From the NCBI GenBank assembly GCA_031264785.1, contig JAISDN010000043.1, positions 1-8,377 of the forward strand: a stretch of DNA of 8,377 nucleotides, written 5' to 3'. The first letter of the stretch is position 1, and each line of letters opens with the position of its first letter. A program made the position numbers and the translations under genes. Shown in pieces: positions 1-6,142 of this stretch. Source of the stretch: Candidatus Nomurabacteria bacterium (GTDB lineage Bacteria > Patescibacteriota > Saccharimonadia > Saccharimonadales > Saccharimonadaceae). The notes below the pieces were generated by a model. The model ran no database searches. It saw only the letters and a program-made list of their open reading frames with translations, and was not told the origin of the DNA.

Positions 1-219
1 GTAGCTGATGGCTCCTGTGGTGCCCACAACGAAATAACCCGCGTCGTACCACCAGTCAATCCACCCACCCCCAGCACACCTTATGAGTTCACACCCTTTA
101 TGCCGAGTGCTGGCTTCATTACCAGACAAGTTGGTAAGATTGTCGCACTGGGAGCGATTACGGTGCTTGGTGCTTGGCAACTTACGAACCGGAGGAGTTG
201 GTTGTTGAGGCGGTGGTAA
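1..219 (+). CDS. C-terminal end of a proline-rich, membrane-anchored surface protein (5' cut by window)
   Basis: Frame 1 is open from the first base to a TAA at 217-219, giving 72 residues of a protein that starts outside the window. Visible parts are a Pro/Thr/Ser-rich linker (about residues 16-33), the pentapeptide MPSAG (34-38), a hydrophobic stretch (about 44-59, VGKIVALGAITVLGAW) and a basic tail with five Arg in the last 10 residues. This order (Pro-rich wall spacer, [LM]PxxG motif, membrane helix, positive tail) is that of sortase-anchored or C-terminally anchored surface proteins. The function of the missing ectodomain cannot be told. The next promoter begins inside or directly after its last codons, so this gene and the transporter are packed without spacer. 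The reading frame is convincing; the sortase reading is inference, because MPSAG departs from LPXTG. Confidence 0.7.
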   Translation, partial: VADGSCGAHNEITRVVPPVNPPTPSTPYEFTPFMPSAGFITRQVGKIVALGAITVLGAWQLTNRRSWLLRRW

Positions 220-234
220 GCATTGTGCTATAAT
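205..234 (+). promoter_or_regulatory. Extended -10 promoter of the EamA-like gene
   Basis: A perfect TATAAT (229-234) is preceded by TGC (226-228), which makes an extended -10. TTGAGG at 205-210 is a fair -35 at 18 bp spacing and lies inside the end of the upstream gene. Counting seven bases on from the last -10 base puts the transcription start at 241, exactly on the ATG, so the mRNA is predicted to be leaderless. Confidence 0.75.
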
Positions 235-240
235 TAGCTT

Positions 241-1185
241 ATGCTTTGGCTTCTAATCCCATTCGGCGCGGCCCTGTTTTACTCCCTGCGGATGTTTATT
301 GAAAACTACCTAACCGACCGCTACTTCAAACGCGAAAAAGTCTCACCCGACGTGCTGGTAATCCCGGGCTGCATCTCCTTAATCCTAGTTTTAATCTGCT
401 TTACCATCTATTTCGGCCCGCAAATTTTCACAACCGCCGACTGGCAATCAATCCTACTTTTGGCGGCCGGCGGCGTGGTCAACATCTTAGCCTTCGTGCC
501 ATATTACAAATCCTACAAAACCGAAGAACCGACCGGCGTGATAATTATGACCCAAATGGCGCCAATCCTGTCGCTCGGTATGGCGGCGGTTTTCCTCGGT
601 GAGGTCATCAACTTTTCGCAGGGCGTCTCCTTCTTTATGATTTTCGGCGCAATTTTGCTACTAATTTTCGAAAAAAGCACTCGCAAAAAACGCAAAATGG
701 AATTAAAAACCGCCGCGCTAATGTTCATCGCCTGTTTGTGTTGGGTCTTGGCCGACATTCTTTACGCGCCGGCCGCTCGCGAACTTGGCTTAGAAGCCAG
801 TTACGTTTGGTTCCTGCTGGGCGAGTTAGTTATGGTCTTTATATTATCGCTTATTATGAAATCTTGGCGACAAAACTTGGCCAAGTTTCTACATCGCAAA
901 AAATCCCAAAAACTATTAATCATCACCGTCGGCGAAATAATCTACGCCGTAGCCGAAGTACTATTCCACGCCGGGCTAATAATCCTACCAGTGGCCATTA
1001 TGACGGTTTTGGAACACATCTTCGGGCTAATTTTGGTGTTCATTTTGGGCATCGTCTTCACAATTTTTTACCCAAAATTCGCCCACGAAAAACTGGCCAA
1101 ACGCACCATCGTGCATCACCTCATCGCCCTCATTTTGGTGGCGCTAGGCATAATTTTACTAAACTCCAGCCAGCAGCTACTTTGA
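241..1185 (+). CDS. EamA/DMT-superfamily-like membrane transporter
   Basis: A 314-residue, very hydrophobic protein with about ten predicted transmembrane helices (near residues 3-22, 38-60, 69-87, 101-120, 124-143, 155-172, 183-204, 226-246, 249-275, 291-309), split into two five-helix halves by a basic loop (STRKKRKMELK, about 145-155). The end of the first half (FLGEVINFSQGVSFFMIFGA) fits the conserved end of an EamA repeat (FLGE, then G-rich helix). Length and topology are those of drug/metabolite transporters in the cytoplasmic membrane; the substrate cannot be read from the sequence. The start is fixed by the -10 box six bases upstream, and the stop is TGA, so standard stop use applies. 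The coding strand is richer in C than G and uses many ATC/TTC/ACC codons, unlike the G/T-rich alaS and dnaJ. The repeats are divergent, so the family call is good but not certain. Confidence 0.75.
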   Translation: MLWLLIPFGAALFYSLRMFIENYLTDRYFKREKVSPDVLVIPGCISLILVLICFTIYFGPQIFTTADWQSILLLAAGGVVNILAFVPYYKSYKTEEPTGVIIMTQMAPILSLGMAAVFLGEVINFSQGVSFFMIFGAILLLIFEKSTRKKRKMELKTAALMFIACLCWVLADILYAPAARELGLEASYVWFLLGELVMVFILSLIMKSWRQNLAKFLHRKKSQKLLIITVGEIIYAVAEVLFHAGLIILPVAIMTVLEHIFGLILVFILGIVFTIFYPKFAHEKLAKRTIVHHLIALILVALGIILLNSSQQLL

Positions 1186-1197
1186 GCCGCCAAAATG

Positions 1198-1206
1198 TGA
1201 TATGAT
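1198..1206 (+). promoter_or_regulatory. Extended -10 promoter of alaS
   Basis: TGA-TATGAT (TG at 1198-1199, hexamer 1201-1206) is an extended -10 with no good -35 at 16-18 bp. The predicted transcription start is 1213-1214, on the ATG at 1214. An in-frame ATG at 1202 lies inside the -10 box and so would be upstream of the transcript. It is therefore not used as the gene start here. Confidence 0.65.
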
Positions 1207-1213
1207 AAGGCCT

Positions 1214-3133
1214 ATGACAGCAAACCAGATTCGCAAAAAATATTTGGATTTTATGGCGAGCAAGGGCTATAAAAAAATCAGTCCGGTGGATTTGATTTTG
1301 CGCGACGACCCGACCACGCTTTTTACTGGCAGCGGTATGCAGCCGATGGTGCCGTATTTGCTGGGTCAAAAACATCCGGAGGGCGATTTGCTGACCAACA
1401 GCCAGCCCTGCATTCGCACCCAAGATATGACCGAAGTCGGCGACAACCGCCACACCACTTTTTTTGAAATGTTGGGCGATTGGTCGCTACGTGGTCTTGA
1501 TAAAAAGCAGCAAATCGAATGGTTGTTTGAATTTTTGACCGAAAACTTGGGCCTCGATCCAAAACGACTTTACATCACTTGTTTTATTGGCGACACCAAA
1601 AATAACATCCCGCGCGACAACGAAACGGCCGAAATTTGGCAGACCGTGTTTGAGCAAGCCAGTATCAAAGCCAAACTGGCCGAAATTGGTTCTAGCAAAA
1701 ACGGCGACAAACGCGGGATGCGCGCCGACGAGCGGATTTTCTTTTACGACGATTCGCAAAATTGGTGGAGTCGTAACGGCGGCACGGACAGCACGCCGAT
1801 CGGCGATCCGTGCGGGCCGGACAACGAAGTTTTTTATGATTTTGGCGCGGACAATCACGATCCTAGTTTTGGCGCGGCCCATCCGGCCAGCGACAGCGGC
1901 CGCTTTATGGAAATTTGCAACAAAGTTTGGATGCAATATGCTAGGAAAAAAGACGGCAGTTTTGAGCTGCTCGAAACTGGCAAGGTTGATTTTGGTGGGG
2001 GACTGAGTCGCTTGCTGGCAGCCGCTAATAATGCGCCGGATATTTTTGCGACCGATTTATATCAGCCGATAATTTCCGAGCTGGAAAAACTCTCAAACCA
2101 AAGTTATAACAAAAATCAAACCGCAATGCGCGTGGTGGCCGATCACCTAACTGGCGCGGTTTGGCTGGCTAGCCAAGACCTGATTCCTAGCAACAAAGAG
2201 CAAGGTTACGTGATGCGTCGTTTGACTCGTCGGGCGATTTTGCAAGCTTTCGATTTAGGCGTCAAAGATAACTTTTTAGGTCAGTGTGTTCCGAAAATTG
2301 TTGAAATTTACAGAGAGAGCTATCCAGAACTAGCTTCAGTGTGTTCCGAGATTGCCGAAGTCTTGATTCGCGAAGAAAAGGCTTTTCGAAAAACCCTAAA
2401 TCGCGGTTTGCGCGAATTTGATAGGATTGTTGGTCAAAAAGGTTTTGAAAAATTTGACGACGAAGCTTTGGTTAAAAGTCGTCACATTTTGAGTGGCCAA
2501 GAAGTTTTCAAATTGATGGACACTTACGGTTTCCCAACCGAACTAACCATCGAAGAGGCCGGAAAAAGGCAAATCAAATTGTCGGAAAATTGGCAGTCCG
2601 AGTTTGATGCGGCGCTGGCTAACCAGCGGGCAATGAGCCAAACTGCCGCCAAAGGTACCTACAAAGGCGGCTTGACTGGCGACGGTGAAATTCACAAAAA
2701 ATATCATACCGCTACGCATATGTTGGGCGCGGCCTTGCGCCAAGTTCTACAAAGTCCGGCCAATCAGCGCGGCTCGAATATCAACGACGAGCGTTTGCGG
2801 CTGGATTTTTCTTATCCAGAAAAGTTGACGCCCGAGCAGCTAGAGCAAGTTGAAGATTTGGTGAACCAAAAAATCGCCGAAAACTTGCCGGTTAGTTTTG
2901 CGGAATACGACACTGATTATGCATTGGAAAAACTCCACGCCATTGGCGAGTTCCGCGACAAATATGACGACAAAGTGATTGTTTATACCATCGGCCAGCC
3001 GGACGAGCCGTTTTCGGTTGATATTTGCGGCGGCCCGCACGTTACCGCTACCGGCCAGCTAGGGCACTTCAAGATCAAAAAAGAAGAATCGTCTTCGGCT
3101 GGCGTGCGCCGCATTAAAGCTGTTTTGGAATAA
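1214..3133 (+). CDS. alaS: Alanyl-tRNA synthetase, reduced form
   Basis: Charges tRNA-Ala with alanine in the cytoplasm (class II synthetase). From ATG 1214 the product is 639 residues, against about 875 for E. coli. The catalytic core is recognisable: FTGSGMQ (37-43), PCIRTQD (65-71), RHTTFFEMLGDWS (79-91), CGPDNEVFYD (200-209) and motif 3 GGGLSRL (261-267). The tRNA-recognition part follows (RVVADHLTGAVWLASQ, PSNKEQGYVMRRLTRRAI to 342). The editing-core zinc ligands are present: H498 and H502 in HTATH, C605 and H609 in CGGPH. Two pieces are missing relative to the family: the roughly 100-residue beta-barrel segment with the usual TPFYAESGGQ motif that precedes HxxxH, and everything after AGVRRI (DHHA1 linker and C-Ala domain). 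The frame is intact and the protein ends cleanly at the domain border, so this is a natural small form, not a broken gene. The start agrees with the N-terminus of homologues and with the promoter. Confidence 0.95.
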   Translation: MTANQIRKKYLDFMASKGYKKISPVDLILRDDPTTLFTGSGMQPMVPYLLGQKHPEGDLLTNSQPCIRTQDMTEVGDNRHTTFFEMLGDWSLRGLDKKQQIEWLFEFLTENLGLDPKRLYITCFIGDTKNNIPRDNETAEIWQTVFEQASIKAKLAEIGSSKNGDKRGMRADERIFFYDDSQNWWSRNGGTDSTPIGDPCGPDNEVFYDFGADNHDPSFGAAHPASDSGRFMEICNKVWMQYARKKDGSFELLETGKVDFGGGLSRLLAAANNAPDIFATDLYQPIISELEKLSNQSYNKNQTAMRVVADHLTGAVWLASQDLIPSNKEQGYVMRRLTRRAILQAFDLGVKDNFLGQCVPKIVEIYRESYPELASVCSEIAEVLIREEKAFRKTLNRGLREFDRIVGQKGFEKFDDEALVKSRHILSGQEVFKLMDTYGFPTELTIEEAGKRQIKLSENWQSEFDAALANQRAMSQTAAKGTYKGGLTGDGEIHKKYHTATHMLGAALRQVLQSPANQRGSNINDERLRLDFSYPEKLTPEQLEQVEDLVNQKIAENLPVSFAEYDTDYALEKLHAIGEFRDKYDDKVIVYTIGQPDEPFSVDICGGPHVTATGQLGHFKIKKEESSSAGVRRIKAVLE

Positions 3134-3135
3134 TT

Positions 3136-3162
3136 TTAGCACTCTTGTATTTAGAGTGCTAA
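3136..3162 (+). promoter_or_regulatory. CIRCE operator (HrcA binding site)
   Basis: A perfect inverted repeat, TTAGCACTC (3136-3144), 9-base spacer, GAGTGCTAA (3154-3162), is identical to the CIRCE consensus. CIRCE is bound by the heat-shock repressor HrcA. It begins two bases after the alaS stop and its spacer contains the -35 of the dnaJ promoter, so bound HrcA would block RNA polymerase. hrcA itself is not in the window. Confidence 0.97.
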
Positions 3163-3173
3163 AGGCGTATAAT
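3145..3173 (+). promoter_or_regulatory. dnaJ promoter inside CIRCE
   Basis: TTGTAT (3145-3150), 17 bp, TATAAT (3168-3173). The -35 lies in the CIRCE spacer. The predicted start of transcription is 3180, one base before the dnaJ ATG, so the mRNA should be nearly leaderless. Confidence 0.85.
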
Positions 3174-3180
3174 CGAGGCT

Positions 3181-4296
3181 ATGGCAGAAAAACGTGATTA
3201 TTATGAAGTCCTAGGTGTGCCTAAAGGCGCGTCCGACGATGAAGTTAAAAAAGCTTTTCGAAAATTGGCGGTCAAATATCACCCCGACAAAGAGGGCGGC
3301 GACGAAGCCAAGTTTAAGGAAATTAACGAAGCTTACGAAGTTTTGAAAGACAAGCAAAAACGCCAACGCTATGACCAATTTGGTCACGCTGGCGTGGGCG
3401 GCGCGGCGGGCGGTGCTGGTGGCGGCAATCCATTTGGCGGCTTTGGCGGCCAAAATGTTCAGTTCGATTTTGGTGAAGGTGGTTTTGGCGATCTCGGCGA
3501 TATTTTGGGCGGGATGTTTGGTTTTGGTGGCGGCCGACGCGGCGGAAAAAATTCTGGTCGCGGTCGCGATATTCAAACCGATGTTACTTTAAGTTTTGAA
3601 GAATCGATTTTTGGCACGGAAGAAAAAATTAGCCTGAGCTTGGACGAAAAATGCGCGCACTGCAAAGGCACCGGCGCCGAGCCCGGTTTTGATCTGACGG
3701 AATGTCCAACCTGCAAAGGCACGGGGCAGGAAGTGCGAGTGGTCAGCACTTTGTTTGGCGCGATTCAGCAGGCCCAAACTTGCCACACTTGTCACGGTCG
3801 CGGCAAAGTGCCGGACAAAGCTTGTGTGGTCTGCGGCGGCAAAGGTATTGTGCGCGAAAAACAGGAAATTAAAGTCAAAATTCCGGCTGGCGTGGACGAA
3901 GGCTCGGCGATTCGTTTGGCCGATCGCGGCGAAGCGGTGCAGGGCGGCGAAAAGGGCGATTTGTACGTTTTGATTCACGTCAAGCCGCACAAAAAATTCA
4001 CCCGCGAAGGCGATTTGATTTTGTCGGAAGAAACTATTTCGATGATTGATGCGGCGCTGGGCACGGAGCTAGAAGTCGACACGGTTGACGGCCCGCTAAC
4101 TATGAAAGTTCCGGCCGGCACGCAAAGCGGCACCGATTTCAAACTGTCTGGTCACGGCGCGCCGCGCCCGCGTTCGGGCGCTCGCGGCCCGCAAATTGTC
4201 ACCGTCAATGTGGAAACGCCCAAGAATTTGAATCGTCGTCAAAAAGAATTATTGCAAGAATTTAAAAGCGGCAAAAAGCACGGAATTTTTAAATAA
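3181..4296 (+). CDS. dnaJ: Chaperone protein DnaJ (Hsp40)
   Basis: Co-chaperone that delivers unfolded clients to DnaK and stimulates its ATPase in the cytoplasm. At 371 residues it has the full type I layout: J domain 1-70 with the HPD motif at 34-36, Gly/Phe-rich linker about 71-125, and a zinc-binding region with four CxxCxGxG repeats (158-165, 175-182, 201-208, 215-222). The substrate-binding C-terminal domains follow (about 223-345, with VKIPAGVDEGSAIRL and VPAGTQSGTDFKL), then a short charged tail. All zinc cysteines are present, so nothing looks lost. It stands alone, without dnaK, grpE or hrcA beside it, but carries its own CIRCE, so it should be induced by heat or misfolding through HrcA. 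Its last 8 bases overlap the end of the convergent pta gene. Confidence 0.98.
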   Translation: MAEKRDYYEVLGVPKGASDDEVKKAFRKLAVKYHPDKEGGDEAKFKEINEAYEVLKDKQKRQRYDQFGHAGVGGAAGGAGGGNPFGGFGGQNVQFDFGEGGFGDLGDILGGMFGFGGGRRGGKNSGRGRDIQTDVTLSFEESIFGTEEKISLSLDEKCAHCKGTGAEPGFDLTECPTCKGTGQEVRVVSTLFGAIQQAQTCHTCHGRGKVPDKACVVCGGKGIVREKQEIKVKIPAGVDEGSAIRLADRGEAVQGGEKGDLYVLIHVKPHKKFTREGDLILSEETISMIDAALGTELEVDTVDGPLTMKVPAGTQSGTDFKLSGHGAPRPRSGARGPQIVTVNVETPKNLNRRQKELLQEFKSGKKHGIFK

Positions 4297-5056
4297 GTTT
4301 TAACAAAGTTTCGGCCGTACCAACAATGTCTTCGGACGTCGAACCGCGCGACAAGTCGCTGATTGGTTTTTTAAAGCCCAGCAAAATCGGGCCGTAAGCC
4401 TTGGCGCCAGCAAATTGCTCAAAACTTTTATACAAAATATTGGCGGAGTTGATGTCCGGACAAATCAATACATTAGCCTCGCCAGCGACTTCCGAATCAG
4501 GCGCTTTTTTGTGACCAATTCTTTGGTTGACGGCCGCGTCGAGCTGCATTTCGCCGTCGATTATTAAGTTCGGTCGCGCTGCGCGAACTAGTTTGATAGT
4601 TTCGCGAATTTTATCAATCGAATCGTCGTGGCCGCCACTGCCAAAAGTCGAAAAAGACAGCAGGGCAGTTTTGGCTGAACCAAAAATCTTCGCGGCGGCA
4701 TCGCTAGCCAAAATCGAAATATCAGCCAGCTGCTGGGCTGTCGGATTTTTACAAGTCGCCGCGTCCGACAAAATCACCTTCCGACCGTCCGGGAATTCCA
4801 TCAACATCAAACTAGAAAAAGTTTTTCCGGTCATACCAACAATATCCCGCGCCGGCAAAATCACCGCCCGCGACGGCAAATCAATTCCGGCTACACAAGC
4901 CTCCACTGCGCCATCCCGCACCATTTCCACAGCCTGCTGCAAAGATTCTTCGCTACCATCCAACAACACCGGTTCACAAATCCGCCTCGCGCTAAGCTCA
5001 TCCGCCGCCTGCCGCACCAACTCATTATCACCTTCTGGAAAAACGATTTTTTTCAT
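4289..5056 (-). CDS. pta: Compact phosphate acetyltransferase (phosphotransacetylase)
   Basis: Predicted to interconvert acetyl-CoA and acetyl phosphate in the cytoplasm. The N-terminus (IVFPEGDNELVRQAA), the middle (LSDAATCKNPTAQQLADI, LLSFSTFGS, IDGEMQLDAA) and the end (APDSEVAGEANVLICPDINSAN, YGPILLGFKKPISDLSRG) are all clear PTA_PTB-family motifs. S236, R237 and D243 in SRGSTSED match the spacing of the catalytic Ser309/Arg310/Asp316 of the Methanosarcina enzyme. The product is 255 residues against about 320-335 usually. The gap falls between EPVLLD (28-33) and ACVAGID (53-59), where 60-70 residues of the N-terminal region are missing. The start at 5056 is chosen because a TATAAT lies seven bases upstream; the frame stays open further upstream, but only through the palindromic repeat and beyond the promoter. 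No acetate kinase gene is next to it. A phosphobutyryl or other acyl specificity cannot be excluded. Confidence 0.88.
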   Translation of the reverse strand: MKKIVFPEGDNELVRQAADELSARRICEPVLLDGSEESLQQAVEMVRDGAVEACVAGIDLPSRAVILPARDIVGMTGKTFSSLMLMEFPDGRKVILSDAATCKNPTAQQLADISILASDAAAKIFGSAKTALLSFSTFGSGGHDDSIDKIRETIKLVRAARPNLIIDGEMQLDAAVNQRIGHKKAPDSEVAGEANVLICPDINSANILYKSFEQFAGAKAYGPILLGFKKPISDLSRGSTSEDIVGTAETLLKLI

Positions 5057-5063
5057 ACTCACC

Positions 5064-5072
5064 ATTATACCA
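5064..5072 (-). promoter_or_regulatory. Extended -10 promoter of pta
   Basis: Read on the minus strand, TGG-TATAAT occupies 5072 down to 5064. The predicted transcription start is 5057, one base before the ATG at 5056, so the mRNA is essentially leaderless. No convincing -35 is seen, as expected for an extended -10. The alternative in-frame ATG (5065-5063) overlaps the -10 and is rejected as the start. Confidence 0.7.
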
Positions 5073-5075
5073 TAC

Positions 5076-5145
5076 GTCATTCCGGACTTGATCCGGAATC
5101 CAGGAGAGACACTTGTCTGGATTCCGGCTCGGCGGCCGGAATGAC
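5076..5145. repeat. 70-bp nested palindrome (REP/MITE-like element)
   Basis: Two 28-29-base arms (5076-5103 and 5117-5145) flank a 13-base loop. They are inverted copies sharing GTCATTCCGG at the outside and CCGGAATCCAG at the inside, and differ only in the 7-8 central bases (ACTTGAT against CCGCCGAG). Each arm is itself a small palindrome (ATTCCGG, 6-8 bases, CCGGAAT), so a single strand could fold as one long hairpin or as two small ones. Similar GTCATTCCGG-type repeats are common dispersed elements in many bacteria. It fills most of the 135-bp divergent region between pta and the ATP-grasp operon. In-frame read-through of it yields meaningless protein extensions. Confidence 0.85.
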
Positions 5146-5156
5146 AAAAATAACTC

Positions 5157-5185
5157 TTGATTTTTTTGTAAAAGTATGCTATGAT
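5157..5185 (+). promoter_or_regulatory. Promoter of the ATP-grasp/rimK operon
   Basis: TTGATT (5157-5162), 17 bp, TATGAT (5180-5185), with TGC before the -10 (5177-5179), so both a good -35 and an extended -10 are present. This is the strongest-looking promoter of the window apart from that of dnaJ. The predicted transcription start is 5192, exactly on the ATG, so the first cistron should be leaderless. Confidence 0.8.
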
Positions 5186-5191
5186 AACACG

Positions 5192-6142
5192 ATGGATAAC
5201 GATAAGAACAATATAGTCGGCATTTATTATGACAGAAAGCCAATGGGCGGTTATTTGTATAACAAAAAGAATACCCAATATTATGTCGAGGCTATGAAAA
5301 ATATCAACGAATATCTTGGTAGTAGAGGTCTTGATGCGGTGTTTTTGATGGGACAAGATTCATACATCGGGCAAGGGCAGTTTGGCAATTATTGGCGGAT
5401 GGATAACGAAACTGGGGAGCTGCATAAGATTGAATCTACAATTCAACCTGCAATAATATACGACAAAGGGCATATTAGTTTTTATGACGGCTGTTTTACC
5501 ATTTTTAATCACCCGGATTTAGCCCGACTTGGGCGTAATAAGTGGTCGCAATACGGGCTATTTGCGAAATTTATGCCGGAAACCTATATCGCTGATGACG
5601 AAACTAGTCTTGAGAAATGTTTGCACGACATCGCTGGTAATATGGTAGTTATCAAGCCGCTTGACCAAAATAGCGGAAACGGTATTTTTATTGGTAAAAA
5701 AACTAGTGCTGTCGGGCAGAAAGAATTTCCCGCAATTGTGCAAGAATATCACGAAACATCCAGCGGCGTGCCGGGCGTTGCAAGTGGTCGACACGACATT
5801 CGTCTAATCATTATGAATGGTAAAATATGCGTGGCGGCGGTGCGCGAACCAAAGGGCGATAAGCTACTGGCCAACACTCATCAAGGTGGAAGTATTCGAT
5901 TTTTCGATCCGCAATTGTTGCCTGATGTGGTATTGACTATGGCAAAAGCGGTGGACGAGAAACTAAAAAAATATGGAAATAGATTGTATTCATCGGATTT
6001 TCTCTTCGATGGAAAAAAATGGTATCTGATAGAGATTAACGATCGACCCGGTTTGCCGGCCTTGTATCAGGACGACGAGTCGGGGGTGATTAAAAACTTT
6101 TATGACACGCTTACGCAAAATATCATAAAATGGAGCAAATAA
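5192..6142 (+). CDS. ATP-grasp ligase of the RimK/glutathione-synthetase type, substrate unknown
   Basis: 316 residues from ATG 5192, which coincides with the predicted transcription start; an in-frame ATG at 5141 lies in the palindrome upstream of the promoter. Residues 1-105 form a pre-ATP-grasp region I cannot assign. Then come FNHPDLARLGRNKWSQY (105-121; K117 a likely ATP-binding Lys), VVIKPLDQNSGNGIFIG (152-168; K155 and the Gly-rich loop), IVQEY (182-186, adenine hinge), RHDIRLIIMNGK (200-211), LANTHQGGS (226-234) and SSDFLFDGKKWYLIEINDRPGL (267-288; D269, E281, N283 as metal ligands). These are the complete ATP-grasp landmarks of enzymes that join a carboxylate to an amine through an acyl phosphate. 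It is the first gene of a coupled operon with two other ATP-grasp genes. Base composition is AT-richer than in rimK. The substrate is unknown. Confidence 0.8.
   Translation: MDNDKNNIVGIYYDRKPMGGYLYNKKNTQYYVEAMKNINEYLGSRGLDAVFLMGQDSYIGQGQFGNYWRMDNETGELHKIESTIQPAIIYDKGHISFYDGCFTIFNHPDLARLGRNKWSQYGLFAKFMPETYIADDETSLEKCLHDIAGNMVVIKPLDQNSGNGIFIGKKTSAVGQKEFPAIVQEYHETSSGVPGVASGRHDIRLIIMNGKICVAAVREPKGDKLLANTHQGGSIRFFDPQLLPDVVLTMAKAVDEKLKKYGNRLYSSDFLFDGKKWYLIEINDRPGLPALYQDDESGVIKNFYDTLTQNIIKWSK
6132..6135 (+). promoter_or_regulatory. Shine-Dalgarno for the second ATP-grasp gene
   Basis: GGAG at 6132-6135 stands six bases before ATG 6142 and lies inside the last codons of the previous gene. It supports ATG 6142 over the in-frame ATG at 6130, which has no such site and would overlap the upstream gene by 13 bases. 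Confidence 0.7.

Noticed and set aside
738..1205. 155-residue frame overlapping the transporter gene
   Set aside because: It is an Arg/His-rich shadow with no motif, contained almost entirely in the membrane-protein gene and with no promoter or ribosome-binding site of its own.
1202..1213. Earlier start (ATG 1202) for alaS
   Set aside because: This ATG is inside the TATGAT -10 box. Homologous AlaRS N-termini align from ATG 1214.
3136..3162. Reading the CIRCE hairpin as the terminator of alaS
   Set aside because: It is an exact CIRCE match, has no run of T after it, and carries the dnaJ -35 in its loop. Its main role is as an operator.
5141..5191. Earlier start (ATG 5141) for the first ATP-grasp gene
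   Set aside because: It lies in the right arm of the palindrome, upstream of the -35/-10 at 5157-5185, and would not be on the predicted transcript.
5057..5356. Upstream extension of the pta reading frame to a 355-residue protein
   Set aside because: The extra roughly 100 codons run through the palindromic repeat, the opposite promoter and the start of the divergent gene. Pta homology begins at the ATG at 5056, just after a good -10 box.
6130..6141. Earlier start (ATG 6130) for the second ATP-grasp gene
   Set aside because: It overlaps the upstream gene, and the GGAG at 6132-6135 is placed to serve ATG 6142.
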